A stretch of 64,000 bases of DNA from Oxynema aestuarii AP17 (GCF_012295525.1 NZ_CP051167.1:6191299-6255298), one strand, 5' to 3'. Positions 45,472 through 56,001 are shown, numbered from the stretch's first letter. The notes: a model not told the origin generated them from the letters alone. Numbers and translations: made by a program.

Positions 45472-47490
45472 CTAATCGGCCAAAACTTGATAAATTCTGA
45501 CAGGTTTTTGACGACCTTTGAGCATGACGCTGCCTAAATATTGGGCGGGAAATTTCCCCTCGATATGTACGTAGGTTTCCTCGCCGATTAAAATGCGACA
45601 AATGCCGCCGTCGATTTCCTTGTTGTAGCTTTCGAGACGGGCGGCGACATTGACACTATCGCCAATCGTCGTATAATCTTCGCGTTCGGCACTGCCGAGA
45701 CTGCCGATGACGACGGTTCCCGTGGAGATTCCGACGCGCATATTGACAATGGGGCGACCTTCCGCGTGCCACTTGCGGTGGAGCGATCGCAACTTCTTGG
45801 CCATGTCTACCGCACAAGTGACCGCCGCGATCGCATCGGCGGCGATCGCCTCGGGAGTCGATCGCGGGATGGGGACGCCGAAGACCGCCATCACCGAATC
45901 GCCGATAAACTTATCGACGACGCCGCCATGTTCCAAGACTAACCCGGCCATTTCCTCCATATACTCGTTAAGCCATAACATCAACGTTTCCGGGTCGCTT
46001 TCTTCCGCCAGAGAGCTGAAATTTTTGATATCGGTAAATAAAACCGTCGCCTGGACTTTTTTCGCCATCAGACGACCTTCTTTAAGCAATTCGTGGCGAT
46101 CGCGCCAAATCGCCTCGGCAATTTGCGGGGTAACGTGACGCCCGAATAAATTCATCACCAATTGGCGGTCTTCCCGTTCCTGGTTGGCGATATAAGCGAC
46201 GATCGCGATTGTCGAAGCGCTCAAACCGAGTAACGGCGGGGCGAGTGGAATCCACCACCCCTGTAGGAACAGCCAAAAACATCCCGCCGTTAACCCCACC
46301 GCCAACAGGGGAACGATAACGACGATCCGACCGATGCGACCGAGCGACCAACTGGCAATCGCGCCGACGGCGCACCAAGCGGCGATCCAGGCAACCTCGT
46401 AGAGATCGGGCCACACCCGAATTAAGGGGCGATCGTCGAGGGCCGCACTGATAATCTGACTGGTCAAATTCGCCTGAATTTCCACCCCAGTCATCCGTTG
46501 GGGAGAACCGATGAAGTTAAAACTATAAGGGGTCTCGAAAAAATCGTTTAAACTAACCGCAAGCGGGCCGATCAGCACCACGCGATCGCGCGCCCAATCC
46601 GGGGGCAACGTTCCCGAGAGCAAGTCCGACAGCGAAACGATCTCGAACGAGCCCGCCCCGCCGCGAAAATTCAATAAAACTTGATAGCCCCCATCGTCGG
46701 CGCGCACGTAAGGGCCATCATTGGCTTTAAACTCGCGAAAGACGGCGTTACCGAGTTGCATCCAGCGAGAATTAATTGCCGCCGCCTCCGGGGTCACCCC
46801 CTGCTGTTCCAAATACAGCCAAGCCAGTTTGAGACCCAAACTTTCTAAAAATCGACCGTCGGGGGTTTTTAAAAACAAAACCGCCCGCCGAATTTTGCCA
46901 TCCCCATCTTGGGGGACGTCGTTAGAACCGACTTGGTTGAGCTGTTGGAGAACTGTAGGGGCCGCCACCGCTTCTCCAACGTCGTCGCCGACCGCCTTCT
47001 CGATGCCGATCAAATTGGGGGTAGACTCGAACAGTTCCACCAGGCGTTCGTGACCGGGAGGGACGGGTAAATTGCGGTACAAGTCCAATCCGATCGCCGC
47101 AGGTTCGTCTTGTTTGAGTTTGGCGATCGCCTCGGCGAGGACGGCGTCGGAAATCGGCCACTGTCCGAGGCTATTAATATCCGCTTCCGTAATCCCGACG
47201 ATCGCCACGCGCTTGTCCTGGGGTTCGAGGGGGCGCAGTTGGAACAAGGCATCGAGGGCGAGCCATTCTAAAGGTTGTAAGACCCCAGCAAAGCGCAAAG
47301 CCACCACGACGATCGCCACGCCGGGGGCCGTCATCCAGACCCCACGCCAGTCCCAAACTGCCTTGACTATTTTTGCCCACGGCATCCCCACATCCCTCGA
47401 TTTTGAACGGGAAACTCGCAAATGGGGGAACCACTTTTCCAGTACCATAAATTTCGGCGATCGCGCTTGGGATGGTGGAAGCTTCTGCAT
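45472..47490 (-). CDS. CHASE2-domain adenylate cyclase (second copy)
   Basis: A 672-residue paralogue of the cyclase at 32238. It has an N-terminal helix (about 54-72), a CHASE2 sensor (VAIVGITEADINSLGQWPISD, AAIGLDLYRNLPV, VVLIGPLAVSLND), three helices (about 365-440) and a class III cyclase domain (LFTDIKNFSS, VVDKFIGDSVMAVFG, TTIGDSVNVAARLES). The Lys in DKFIGD and Asp in TIGDSVN point to ATP as substrate. A later start at 47385 (MPWAKIV) is possible. It starts 30 bases after the stop of a TPS exoprotein gene, so the two are likely co-transcribed. Confidence 0.92.
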   Translation of the reverse strand: MQKLPPSQARSPKFMVLEKWFPHLRVSRSKSRDVGMPWAKIVKAVWDWRGVWMTAPGVAIVVVALRFAGVLQPLEWLALDALFQLRPLEPQDKRVAIVGITEADINSLGQWPISDAVLAEAIAKLKQDEPAAIGLDLYRNLPVPPGHERLVELFESTPNLIGIEKAVGDDVGEAVAAPTVLQQLNQVGSNDVPQDGDGKIRRAVLFLKTPDGRFLESLGLKLAWLYLEQQGVTPEAAAINSRWMQLGNAVFREFKANDGPYVRADDGGYQVLLNFRGGAGSFEIVSLSDLLSGTLPPDWARDRVVLIGPLAVSLNDFFETPYSFNFIGSPQRMTGVEIQANLTSQIISAALDDRPLIRVWPDLYEVAWIAAWCAVGAIASWSLGRIGRIVVIVPLLAVGLTAGCFWLFLQGWWIPLAPPLLGLSASTIAIVAYIANQEREDRQLVMNLFGRHVTPQIAEAIWRDRHELLKEGRLMAKKVQATVLFTDIKNFSSLAEESDPETLMLWLNEYMEEMAGLVLEHGGVVDKFIGDSVMAVFGVPIPRSTPEAIAADAIAAVTCAVDMAKKLRSLHRKWHAEGRPIVNMRVGISTGTVVIGSLGSAEREDYTTIGDSVNVAARLESYNKEIDGGICRILIGEETYVHIEGKFPAQYLGSVMLKGRQKPVRIYQVLAD

Positions 47491-47520
47491 CGAGCATAAC
47501 CTCGCTCCTGGGATTCTCTC

Positions 47521-50052
47521 TCAACGGCGATCGGTGTGACATACCCCTTCTAGGGGATCGAATGGGTTCCCGGGATGCGATCGGTTTCCTAAAACTACCC
47601 CACCTCCTGCGGTTTTTATTATCCCCCGGGCTTCTCGGATCGGATCCCCCACTTGCCAAGTCCGAGGGCTGGCGCTGGCGACCTCCTGCGCCGAGTGAGC
47701 CCCTTGAGTGGGAGTTGGCGACGACACCCCGGCGATCGCGCTGAGATCGAAGCGATCGCGCGCCGCGCCGTAAGGAGTCGCGGGCAATCCCCCGATTCCG
47801 GTCACGGTAAACCGACCTTGTCGGGCATTGCGACGGGCCAGACAACTATCGGCGACTACACGTTCGGAGCCCACGAACGCCGTCGCCAAACTTTCGAGAT
47901 CGCTTTCTAGCTGAACGTCCGGAGTTTTGATATTCACCGAACCGCTAAACTGCGCCCCCAATTCCGACGTCGCCGTAATATCGCTTTGGGGGGTCTGTTG
48001 AGGGCGTTGGCGCGCCCCGAAAATCCCCGAGGCAGAGATTTCCACCCGACCGCCGAAGCCCTCGCGGGCGTTGGCGGTAATATCGCTATTCTCCAAAGCG
48101 ATTAACGTGTCCGTGGCGATCGCGATATTGCCCCCGTCGGTATTGCCCGCATTCGTTGCAATTCGACTGCCCCCGCGCAAGGCGATCGCCTCGGCGAGGA
48201 GGTCGATATTGCCTCCCTGACCGGAGACCGTACTCGCATCGATCGCCCCCCCTCGATTCAACTCGATCTCGTTGGCGGCGATCGTCAAGCGTCCCGCATC
48301 CCCGCTTCCCAAGCCAGAAACTGCGACTTCGCCGCCGCGATCGACTGTCAGGCGCCCGGTCTCCAAGCGAACTTCCCCGGAAGGTCCGACTCCCTCCGAA
48401 CTGGCAATAATCCCACTGACAAGTACGCCGTCGAGTTGGGAACCGCTCACGAGAATCGATTCCGGGGCGATCGCCGTCAAATTCGCTCCCCGCCCCGGCG
48501 ACGCCGTAGACGAGGAGACCACCGCCCCATCGAGAACGATCAACCGGGGAGTTTCCACCCTTAATTCGCCGGAATTGCCCACGGCCCCGGCAAAGGAATT
48601 CGACGCCAGGGCGGAACGACTTTGGAAATTGGCCGAAATCCCCGCCACTTCCACTGATTCCCTCGCCCGCACGGTCAGATTCCCCGCCGTGCCCGCACCA
48701 AAGGTTGAAGTGGCGATGTAACCGCCGTCGCGGATGCTCAAGCGTCCGGTTTCCACGATCGTATTCCCTGCCGGACCCCCTGCAAATGCCCCCGCATTTA
48801 ACGAACTCGACGCAAAAATTTCGACCTCGAACCCCTGACGAAACTCGCCCCCCGGCGCCGCACCGACCACCTCTAGGGAATCCGTCGCCCGCAGCGATAA
48901 ATCGCCACCGGGTCCGTCGCCGAAATTCGACGCCGAAATCCGGGCGCCCTCGCGGACGATCGCCCGTCGCGCCCGCACGTCGATATCCGGAGAGGCCCCC
49001 GGTCCGAAACTGCTGGCAAATAAACCGCTATAGGTCGGCTGGTCGATCGCCGTTTTCCCTACCAGTTCTAAGGTATCCGCCGCATAGACCGAAAGCGTCC
49101 CGCCGGGAACCGGACCCAAGGTATTGTCGAGCAGTTGGGAACCGTCGGTGAGGAGAATGCGGTTCCCCCGCACTTGAAGATCGCCGCCTCCCGGACCGCT
49201 CGCATCGACCACCGCCAGATTCTCTAAGGTAATATTGCCGTAGCCCGTCGGCGTACCCGCGCTTTCGTAATCGATCGCCCATCCCGCCGGATCGGGGACG
49301 ATGGAGACGACCCCCTCGCTAGCGATACTGCCGAGTTCTACCCGTCCTTGGGGCGCTTCGATGACGGCGCCATCGAGGACTAAATCGCCGCCGATCAGGG
49401 CTAAAGTGCGACCCGGCGCCATTTTTAACCCCGACGGCGAATTACTACGAATGGGGGCTTGCACGCCGTCGGATAAAATCGTACTGTTGCCCGGTCCGCC
49501 CACGGCGATCGCCCCGTTCGCCCCCGGACTGCCGAATCCCAAGCCCACGGGAACGCTGGACGTCAAAATCGGCGTCGCCGTCGTCGCGCCAACGGCCCCA
49601 AACTCACTCCCGTCGGCAAATACGAAGCGGTCCGCCGTGGTCGCCACGAACGAACCGCCCACATTTAAACGGGCGTTAGCACCGAAGACGATGCCCTGGG
49701 GATTGAGCAGAAACAGATTCGCGAGTCCTTGAGTGGCGATCGCCCCGTCAATGCGTGAGATCTGTCCCCCACTGACCCGGGTAAAAATATTCTCGACTGT
49801 CGGCCCATTTTCAAACACCGCCGTGACATTCGCCGGAACTGAAAACTCGGCGAAACTGTGAAATAGATTGGTTCCCCGCGCCGTCCCGCCGTCAATCGAG
49901 AGGCGATCGCCCACGGCGGTCACTCGGGAATTCTCCGGTAAACTGCGATCGGGAATCACTTGTGTCGTCCCCGGTACCGCGATCGCGATCGTGGCGATCG
50001 TCGAAGTGCTAACGCTGACAAGATTGATAAGATTTATCTTTTGCATCACCAT
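47521..50052 (-). CDS. TPS-domain exoprotein (filamentous haemagglutinin type), 843 aa
   Basis: A signal peptide (about 1-30) and TPS domain (NLFHSFAEFSVP, NIFTRVSGGQ, NLFLLNPQGIVFGANARLNV) lead into a long right-handed beta-helix built from irregular repeats with GGxxxxxT/A blocks. The last 150 residues match the C-terminus of the 1193-residue paralogue at 52420: SDITATSELG, SCLARRN, FTVTGIGGLP, IREARGI. The TPS domain needs an outer-membrane TpsB transporter, not present here. It is the upstream partner of the CHASE2 cyclase. Confidence 0.9.
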   Translation of the reverse strand: MVMQKINLINLVSVSTSTIATIAIAVPGTTQVIPDRSLPENSRVTAVGDRLSIDGGTARGTNLFHSFAEFSVPANVTAVFENGPTVENIFTRVSGGQISRIDGAIATQGLANLFLLNPQGIVFGANARLNVGGSFVATTADRFVFADGSEFGAVGATTATPILTSSVPVGLGFGSPGANGAIAVGGPGNSTILSDGVQAPIRSNSPSGLKMAPGRTLALIGGDLVLDGAVIEAPQGRVELGSIASEGVVSIVPDPAGWAIDYESAGTPTGYGNITLENLAVVDASGPGGGDLQVRGNRILLTDGSQLLDNTLGPVPGGTLSVYAADTLELVGKTAIDQPTYSGLFASSFGPGASPDIDVRARRAIVREGARISASNFGDGPGGDLSLRATDSLEVVGAAPGGEFRQGFEVEIFASSSLNAGAFAGGPAGNTIVETGRLSIRDGGYIATSTFGAGTAGNLTVRARESVEVAGISANFQSRSALASNSFAGAVGNSGELRVETPRLIVLDGAVVSSSTASPGRGANLTAIAPESILVSGSQLDGVLVSGIIASSEGVGPSGEVRLETGRLTVDRGGEVAVSGLGSGDAGRLTIAANEIELNRGGAIDASTVSGQGGNIDLLAEAIALRGGSRIATNAGNTDGGNIAIATDTLIALENSDITANAREGFGGRVEISASGIFGARQRPQQTPQSDITATSELGAQFSGSVNIKTPDVQLESDLESLATAFVGSERVVADSCLARRNARQGRFTVTGIGGLPATPYGAARDRFDLSAIAGVSSPTPTQGAHSAQEVASASPRTWQVGDPIREARGIIKTAGGGVVLGNRSHPGNPFDPLEGVCHTDRR

Positions 50053-50210
50053 TCTACCCTTACTCGCTCTCGACGAACGATCGCACTCTGGCGACGAGTC
50101 GGGGTAGATGCACGTCCTACACGTTCGTTCGCCAATCCAGGAACCCGCCGCAAATCGATGTCTAAATAGATATCTAAATTAATTCTACAGTCGATTTCGG
50201 CGGATAAAAT

Positions 50211-50234
50211 AGGGGCGTTTCGCGAAATGCCCCT
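50211..50234. repeat. Single REP-like palindrome related to the 5141 array
   Basis: AGGGGCGTTTC-GC-GAAATGCCCCT, an 11-bp stem with one mismatch around a two-base centre. It differs from the unit at 5141 by the central dinucleotide and one stem base. Confidence 0.85.
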
Positions 50235-50263
50235 ACTCTCACTGTCATTTCGAGCGCTCTCGA

Positions 50264-52297
50264 TTAGGGGCGCGATCGCTCGAAATGAGGATAGACCGCT
50301 TTTTCAAAAAATTCCCGAACTTGCGGCGAACACTTCGCCACTAAATCCCGATAATCCTGCCGAACTGGAATCGAGTAAAGAGCAGTCCGTGGCGCAATTT
50401 CCGGCAACCAAGTGCTATGAATGCTAATCCCCAAATTCACTTGAGGATGGGCCAGCTTGCAGCGCGGTCCGGCGTTTAAATCTGCCGCATCGAACAGCCA
50501 AACCTCGCCGTGTTTGACCGAGTCTTCGTCATTATAAACCACCACGCAAGCGAGGTAACCCCCGTCTGCTTCTCCTTCACTATCTTTGCGGGGAATAAAC
50601 TGCGGCGAATTGGCAAAATATCCCGGCGGGAACTGATAAGAATCGACGATCGCGAATGCCTCTTTCGAGGTTGTATCTAACCGACATAAATTTGTTTGCA
50701 GTCCTTCCCCTGTAATTTGTTTGACCTCCTCGACCGGAATTTCCCGATAGTCGTAACCTGCATACATATCGAGCATGAATTCAGTCAATAATTCCGGCCA
50801 ACATCCCCAGGAAATCCAATAAACGGATTCGAGTTTGTTCGGCGGTAAAACGCCATTGTAAGCGTAAAGTGCCGTCGCCCAGGTATATTGTCGGTCGTAA
50901 AAACAGTGCGATCGCTCCTCGTCGATGCGACCCGTTTCGCCGTCGATCGCGTAGCGACCCACCCAGTTGACATCCGTACTGCCGACGGGCATCCCGACGA
51001 AGGTGTGAGGGTTGTCCGCCGCCCGTTCGGTGCGATCGCAATCCCGCACCCATTCCGACGGGTCCCAGGCGCAATTATGGGCCGTGTGGAGGATAATCTT
51101 ACCCTCGGGATTCTCGTAATCGACGAGGAAATGAGCGGCTTCTCGTTTGAGCTTGACTTTGCGGGCGGTGACCGTATCGCGATCGCCCGTTAAATCTTGA
51201 CGGCGAATAATATAAATCGGCGTATCTTTCAACTGGGGCGTATCGATAATGTTGCGTAATTGACTATCTAAATCCAGATTCCGGCGAAAGGGATAATTGA
51301 GCAGTTGTTCCAGCCCAATTTTAAACGCCGTATCCATTAAAATGACATAATCTTCCGTGACGCCCAACTGATGCAAACTTTGTTGAATTTCCACCGCTCG
51401 GCCATTGGGTAAAACGACCTTCCAGGATTTTAAATCTTGCTCGCAGCCGTCCCAGCGAAGCAGATATAAAAATCCCTCGAATTTACCGTGCAGAATTGGT
51501 TTTAACAGCCATTCAATAAAACGAGTGGCGGCCATTACTAAACGGGCGATCGCGTACTTCAACCATTTAATTGAAATATGCTTAGTCCAGTCGTAAGCAA
51601 TTATCTTCGCAAATAAGCTGAAGAAAGAAAACGACCAATTGACTGCAAAAAATTCGTCGGTTTTGGGGTCGAAAAAGCTGTGAGCGCCCGTGAGGGCTAA
51701 TTGAAAGGGAACGTTATTCATGCCTAGGGGCAAATCCGCCGCCTTCCATTCGTCGGTGCGTCCGATGGGGGTTGCGACTTCCAGGGTCGCCGGGTCGATT
51801 TCATAGGGGCGTCCGGCGTCCCAGGTCACCGCCAGTCGCCAATGTTCCTCATCCGATCGCTTGATGGGGACAAACGCCGTATTGATTTCGTTGCGGAATC
51901 CCAAGGGGAACGACAGGCGGGCCAGTCCGAGATTGTCAAAGCCTAAATTCGCGTCGGGATTGCCGGGAGTGCTGGCTAAATCGGCATAATAACAGGGGGT
52001 TTTGGCGAGGCGGGTTTTGAGGTGGACTTCTCCGGGGCGATCGAAGTCGAAACGGTAAATCAACCCGTCTCCGTTAAAGAGGGAATTGCCGCCGCCGGAG
52101 GTAAACACGGCGTTGGGAGATTGCGGTTTGGCGGCGACGGACCCGGCGGCGGTAATCAGAAAGGCGTGACCGTACAAATCCGAGGGCAGTTCGCCTTCAA
52201 TGACATCGAGGCGCACGTCGATTTCCTCGGCGCCGAGGTTCATCAAGCCTTCGGGGAGGGGGGCGCTGGTGCAAGGGTCGCGCGGAACTTGACTCAT
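50264..52297 (-). CDS. Carotenoid oxygenase family protein with insertion
   Basis: About 677 residues from the ATG at 52297 (MSQVPRDPC). A seven-bladed-propeller Fe(II) dioxygenase of the RPE65/CCD family; the four iron ligands appear in TGAHSFFD, the REAAHFLVDYE region, LHTAHNCAWD and SIHSTWLPE. The family cleaves carotenoids or apocarotenoids, and some members cleave stilbenes. The protein is roughly 180 residues longer than typical cyanobacterial apocarotenoid oxygenases, partly through a basic, hydrophobic insertion around residues 235-285 (WLKYAIARLVMAATRFIEWL) that could sit in the membrane. Substrate unknown. Confidence 0.85.
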   Translation of the reverse strand: MSQVPRDPCTSAPLPEGLMNLGAEEIDVRLDVIEGELPSDLYGHAFLITAAGSVAAKPQSPNAVFTSGGGNSLFNGDGLIYRFDFDRPGEVHLKTRLAKTPCYYADLASTPGNPDANLGFDNLGLARLSFPLGFRNEINTAFVPIKRSDEEHWRLAVTWDAGRPYEIDPATLEVATPIGRTDEWKAADLPLGMNNVPFQLALTGAHSFFDPKTDEFFAVNWSFSFFSLFAKIIAYDWTKHISIKWLKYAIARLVMAATRFIEWLLKPILHGKFEGFLYLLRWDGCEQDLKSWKVVLPNGRAVEIQQSLHQLGVTEDYVILMDTAFKIGLEQLLNYPFRRNLDLDSQLRNIIDTPQLKDTPIYIIRRQDLTGDRDTVTARKVKLKREAAHFLVDYENPEGKIILHTAHNCAWDPSEWVRDCDRTERAADNPHTFVGMPVGSTDVNWVGRYAIDGETGRIDEERSHCFYDRQYTWATALYAYNGVLPPNKLESVYWISWGCWPELLTEFMLDMYAGYDYREIPVEEVKQITGEGLQTNLCRLDTTSKEAFAIVDSYQFPPGYFANSPQFIPRKDSEGEADGGYLACVVVYNDEDSVKHGEVWLFDAADLNAGPRCKLAHPQVNLGISIHSTWLPEIAPRTALYSIPVRQDYRDLVAKCSPQVREFFEKAVYPHFERSRP

Positions 52298-52419
52298 AAG
52301 AGGTTTGGGAGGATACAACAACTCGTCTTAATTGTCGTCGCGCGATCGCCGATCGTCGAGCAAAGTTGGGGAAAATTGAAGCAAAATTGCAACAGAATGG
52401 AAGCCGATCGCCCGTCCGA

Positions 52420-55400
52420 CTATAAACCGCTCTCTCCAACGCGGTCGCAGACGTCGGGATCGAGTAATTCGGGGGCGATCGCCCGTGGGGAGGTTCCCAA
52501 CACGGTGCGTCCGTCGGCGGTGGTCGCGATGCCCCGGGCTTCGCGGATCGGTTGGCCGATTTTCCAGGTCGTTTCGCGAGCAGATCCGGAACTCAAAGGG
52601 GGTCTCTGGCGCGAATTCGAGGCATTGTCTCCAATTCCCCGAATCGGGCTGAGGTCGTAGCGATCGCTCGTCGCACCGTAAGGATCCTCGGGTAAGCCCC
52701 CGGTTCCGGTCACCGTAAAGCTGCCACTGTCGCGGTTGCGGCGCGCCAAACAGCTTTCGGCGACCAATTGTTCCGCATTGACGAACTCCGTAGACAGTTG
52801 GGTTAAGGCGTCGAGTAAGTTCACTTCGGGGGCGTTAATTTCGACAGTTCCGCCGAACTCCGGCCCGAGTTCGGAACTGGCGGTGATATCGCTTTCGGGG
52901 GTTTGGACTTCCCGGAAGGCGGTGCCGAAAATGCCGGAGGCGGCGATCGTGACCCGTCCCCCGCGTCCTTCCCGGGCGTTGGCGGTGATGTCGCTATTTT
53001 CGAGGGCGATCAAGGTATCGGCGGCGATCGCGATATTCCCGCCGTTACTGCTACCCGCATCGGTGGTAATCTGACTGCGATCGCGCAATTGGATCTGGCG
53101 CGCCTCTAGAGTCAAGTTACCGCCACTCCCCGCCGCCGTCGCCCCGTTAATCTGTCCGCCATTCTCCAGGCGAATCATTTCGGCGTCTACAAATAAGGTT
53201 CCCGCATCTCCCGCTTCGACGCTGTTGACGGAAATTTGGCCACCATCGCGCACGATCAAATCGCGAGTATTGACTTGCAAGTCACCGCCGCGTCCGGTCG
53301 CCTCTTGGGGCAGTAAATCGCTGCCGGAGGTGGCAAATAAACCACTGGGGCGAAACCGACCTTGAGATGCACTCCCACTGATGGCGATCGACTCCGACGC
53401 ATTGACACTCAAGGTTCCCCCGTTGCCCGATCCTTCCGCCGAAGCAAAGGCCCCGGCCCCGTCGCGCAGGATCAGCCGTCCGGTGGAAATCGTCAGGGAT
53501 CCCGCATCCGCCGCGCTGAAGGTGGAGGTTCCCAAGGCACTAGAGACCCGTCCATCCGGGGCGATACCGCTCAATTCCACCGATTCCGAGGCGGTGACGG
53601 TCAAATTGCCCCCGGAACCGCCGAAGGGAATCACCCCATCGCGGGTATTGGCGCCGCTATTGGTGAGCATTTGACCCCCGTCTTCGAGGCGAACCCGGGC
53701 GGTGGCGATCGCGATGTCCCCGGCGGCCCCAGTCGAACCGATCGTGTTCGTGAAAATCCCCGTCGGCGTCAAGCTTCCGGGAGGGGTCGATCGCACGTCC
53801 ACGCTGTCCGTGGTGCGGATTTTGACTTGACCTCCCGGCGACGGACCGAAGGTGACCGTGGAAACGCTGGCCCCGTCGCGAATCACCAGGCGTCGGGCGT
53901 CGAGTTCGAGGTTTCCCGCCCGACCGTTGGCGAGGGTGGCCCCGAATAAGCCGGATCCGACGGCTTCGACGGTTCCGGAGGCGGCGATCGTTAAATTGCC
54001 CCCACTTCCTTCACCAAAGGTACTCGTGGAAATGGCGGCCCCGTCGAGTAAGCTCAAATCCCCGGTTTGAATGTGGATATTGCCGGAATTGCCGGAACCC
54101 GCCGCCCCGGTAAAAATCCCGTTCCTCAGTTGGGCGAGGCTCAGTTGTCGCGACAGGGCCGCCCCGATAAATTCTCGTTGAAAGCTCTCGAATCCAGACC
54201 CCCGTAGGATGATACTCTCCGTGGCTTCGATGTTGAGGTCGCCGCCATTTCCGGTAGCAAAGGTGCGTACGGAAATTAAGGCCCCTTCCCCCAGGGTCAG
54301 GCGTCCGGTGCGCAGGGTGGCGTCCCCTCCATCTCCGGCCCCGGTGGTGTCCGAGAGTAAGCCACTGGCAAAGCGGCGATCGCCCGAGGTCCCTTCGACG
54401 GCGATCGCCTCGGATGCGCTCACATTCAGGGTTCCCCCCGCTCCACTGCCTTCGGTACTCGTCGAAATCACCGCCCCGTCGCGCACCAGCAACCGCCCGG
54501 TTTCTAAGGTTAAATTCCCCGCGTTCCCCGTCACTTCACTCGTCCCAAACCGTTCTCGAAGGGCGTCGGGGCCGTCGGTCGCCGCCGTTTGCAAGCTGCT
54601 GGCTAAGGTCCCATCCGGCGAGGTGCCGATCGCCTCGATCTCCTCGCGCGCCCGCACGGTCAAATTGCCTGCATTGCCCGCACTGCGGGTTCCCGAGACG
54701 ACGACGGCTCCCTCGCGCACCTGCAATCGTCCGGTTTCGACGGTCAAATCTCCCGCATCCCCCCGTCCTAAGGTCGCATTGACCAAACCGAGCAGTTGTG
54801 CGTTGAAATTGCCCCCGACCAATTCCACCGATTCGGTCGCCCTCACGGTCAAGTCTCCGCCCCGCCCGGTGGAACTGGTGGTGGCGGAAATGACCCCGTC
54901 GTCTACGAGAACGGTTTGCGCGTCTACGGTCAAATGACCCGCATCCCCCGAACCCACGGTTTGGGAGGAAATTCGACTCGGTTCGCCGTCGCTGGGCGAT
55001 CGCCCCACGAGGCTCAATCCTTCCCTGGCGTAGAGGTTCACCGGTTGCCCCGCCGTCCCTCCTCTGGTGAAGGACACCACCTGGGAACCGTCGCGGATCT
55101 CGACGTTGCGCCCGCGCACGGCGATCGCCCCGCCACCGTCTCCCGTGGCGTCGATCCGCGCGCGATCGATCGCCCGGATATCCCGATATTCCAAGCTTTC
55201 TGGCTCTGGGACTTCCCCGCCAAGCGGCCAACTCCCGGCGGCGATCGCCGTCAGTTCGATCGCCCCTCCCGGCGCACTCAAACGTCCCCCATCGAGCCGG
55301 ATCTCGCCGCCGATCGCCCTCAATTCCCGTCCCGGACGGACTTGTAAGCCAACCGGGTTCCCCTCGGCGTCCGCCGCCACGGAACGGTTGACGATCGCCC

Positions 55401-56001
55401 CGGGATCGGACCCGAACCCCAAGCCGATCGGCACTCGGTTACTTAAAATCGCCCCATTTTGCGGGTTGCTCGCACTATAGGTAAGGCGATCGGCAAATTG
55501 AATCTCGCTGGCGGTGGTGGCGACAAAGGAACCGCCGAGATCCAAACGGGCGTTTGCTCCAAATACGATCCCGTTGGGGTTGAGTAAAAATAAGTTGGCG
55601 CTACCATTGGCACTCATTAAACCGTCAATCGTAGAGATAGAATTCCCCGTAACCCGAGTAAAAATATTTTGAATATCTAACCCATTGTTAAACCAAGCTC
55701 CGGTGTCCCTCGGTACGGAAAATTCGCTGAAACTATGAAATAAATTGTCCCCCGATCTGGTTCCTCCCTCCAATATGAGACGATCGCCTTCCGGGGTTAC
55801 TGTCGAAGGATTGACTAAACTATTGTCCGGTACGATTTGCGCGTTTAAATTGCCCTTTCCTACGGTAAAAATGGCGATCGTAACGGTGGCGATCGCCGTT
55901 CCACAAGTTCTCCAACTTTGCAGTGAGTTTCCCCAACCCTCGGCAATGTTATCGTTCGGCTGTTTGTTAAAGCACATCATCTTAAAATAACTAGATTTCA
56001 T
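52420..56001 (-). CDS. TPS-domain exoprotein (filamentous haemagglutinin type), 1193 aa
   Basis: The N-terminus has a signal-type hydrophobic segment (about 33-50). The TPS domain is clear (NLFHSFSEFSVP, NIFTRVTGNS, NLFLLNPNGIVFGANARLDL), followed by a very long beta-helix with about 25-residue repeats of the form AGNLTVxTGRLxVRDGAVISxST. The C-terminus repeats that of the 47521 paralogue (SCLARRNRDSG, FTVTGTGGLPEDPYG, IREARGIATT). A shorter start at MCFNKQPND is possible. It is unlinked to any cyclase gene and is preceded by 530 bases of AT-rich sequence. Confidence 0.9.
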   Translation of the reverse strand: MKSSYFKMMCFNKQPNDNIAEGWGNSLQSWRTCGTAIATVTIAIFTVGKGNLNAQIVPDNSLVNPSTVTPEGDRLILEGGTRSGDNLFHSFSEFSVPRDTGAWFNNGLDIQNIFTRVTGNSISTIDGLMSANGSANLFLLNPNGIVFGANARLDLGGSFVATTASEIQFADRLTYSASNPQNGAILSNRVPIGLGFGSDPGAIVNRSVAADAEGNPVGLQVRPGRELRAIGGEIRLDGGRLSAPGGAIELTAIAAGSWPLGGEVPEPESLEYRDIRAIDRARIDATGDGGGAIAVRGRNVEIRDGSQVVSFTRGGTAGQPVNLYAREGLSLVGRSPSDGEPSRISSQTVGSGDAGHLTVDAQTVLVDDGVISATTSSTGRGGDLTVRATESVELVGGNFNAQLLGLVNATLGRGDAGDLTVETGRLQVREGAVVVSGTRSAGNAGNLTVRAREEIEAIGTSPDGTLASSLQTAATDGPDALRERFGTSEVTGNAGNLTLETGRLLVRDGAVISTSTEGSGAGGTLNVSASEAIAVEGTSGDRRFASGLLSDTTGAGDGGDATLRTGRLTLGEGALISVRTFATGNGGDLNIEATESIILRGSGFESFQREFIGAALSRQLSLAQLRNGIFTGAAGSGNSGNIHIQTGDLSLLDGAAISTSTFGEGSGGNLTIAASGTVEAVGSGLFGATLANGRAGNLELDARRLVIRDGASVSTVTFGPSPGGQVKIRTTDSVDVRSTPPGSLTPTGIFTNTIGSTGAAGDIAIATARVRLEDGGQMLTNSGANTRDGVIPFGGSGGNLTVTASESVELSGIAPDGRVSSALGTSTFSAADAGSLTISTGRLILRDGAGAFASAEGSGNGGTLSVNASESIAISGSASQGRFRPSGLFATSGSDLLPQEATGRGGDLQVNTRDLIVRDGGQISVNSVEAGDAGTLFVDAEMIRLENGGQINGATAAGSGGNLTLEARQIQLRDRSQITTDAGSSNGGNIAIAADTLIALENSDITANAREGRGGRVTIAASGIFGTAFREVQTPESDITASSELGPEFGGTVEINAPEVNLLDALTQLSTEFVNAEQLVAESCLARRNRDSGSFTVTGTGGLPEDPYGATSDRYDLSPIRGIGDNASNSRQRPPLSSGSARETTWKIGQPIREARGIATTADGRTVLGTSPRAIAPELLDPDVCDRVGESGL

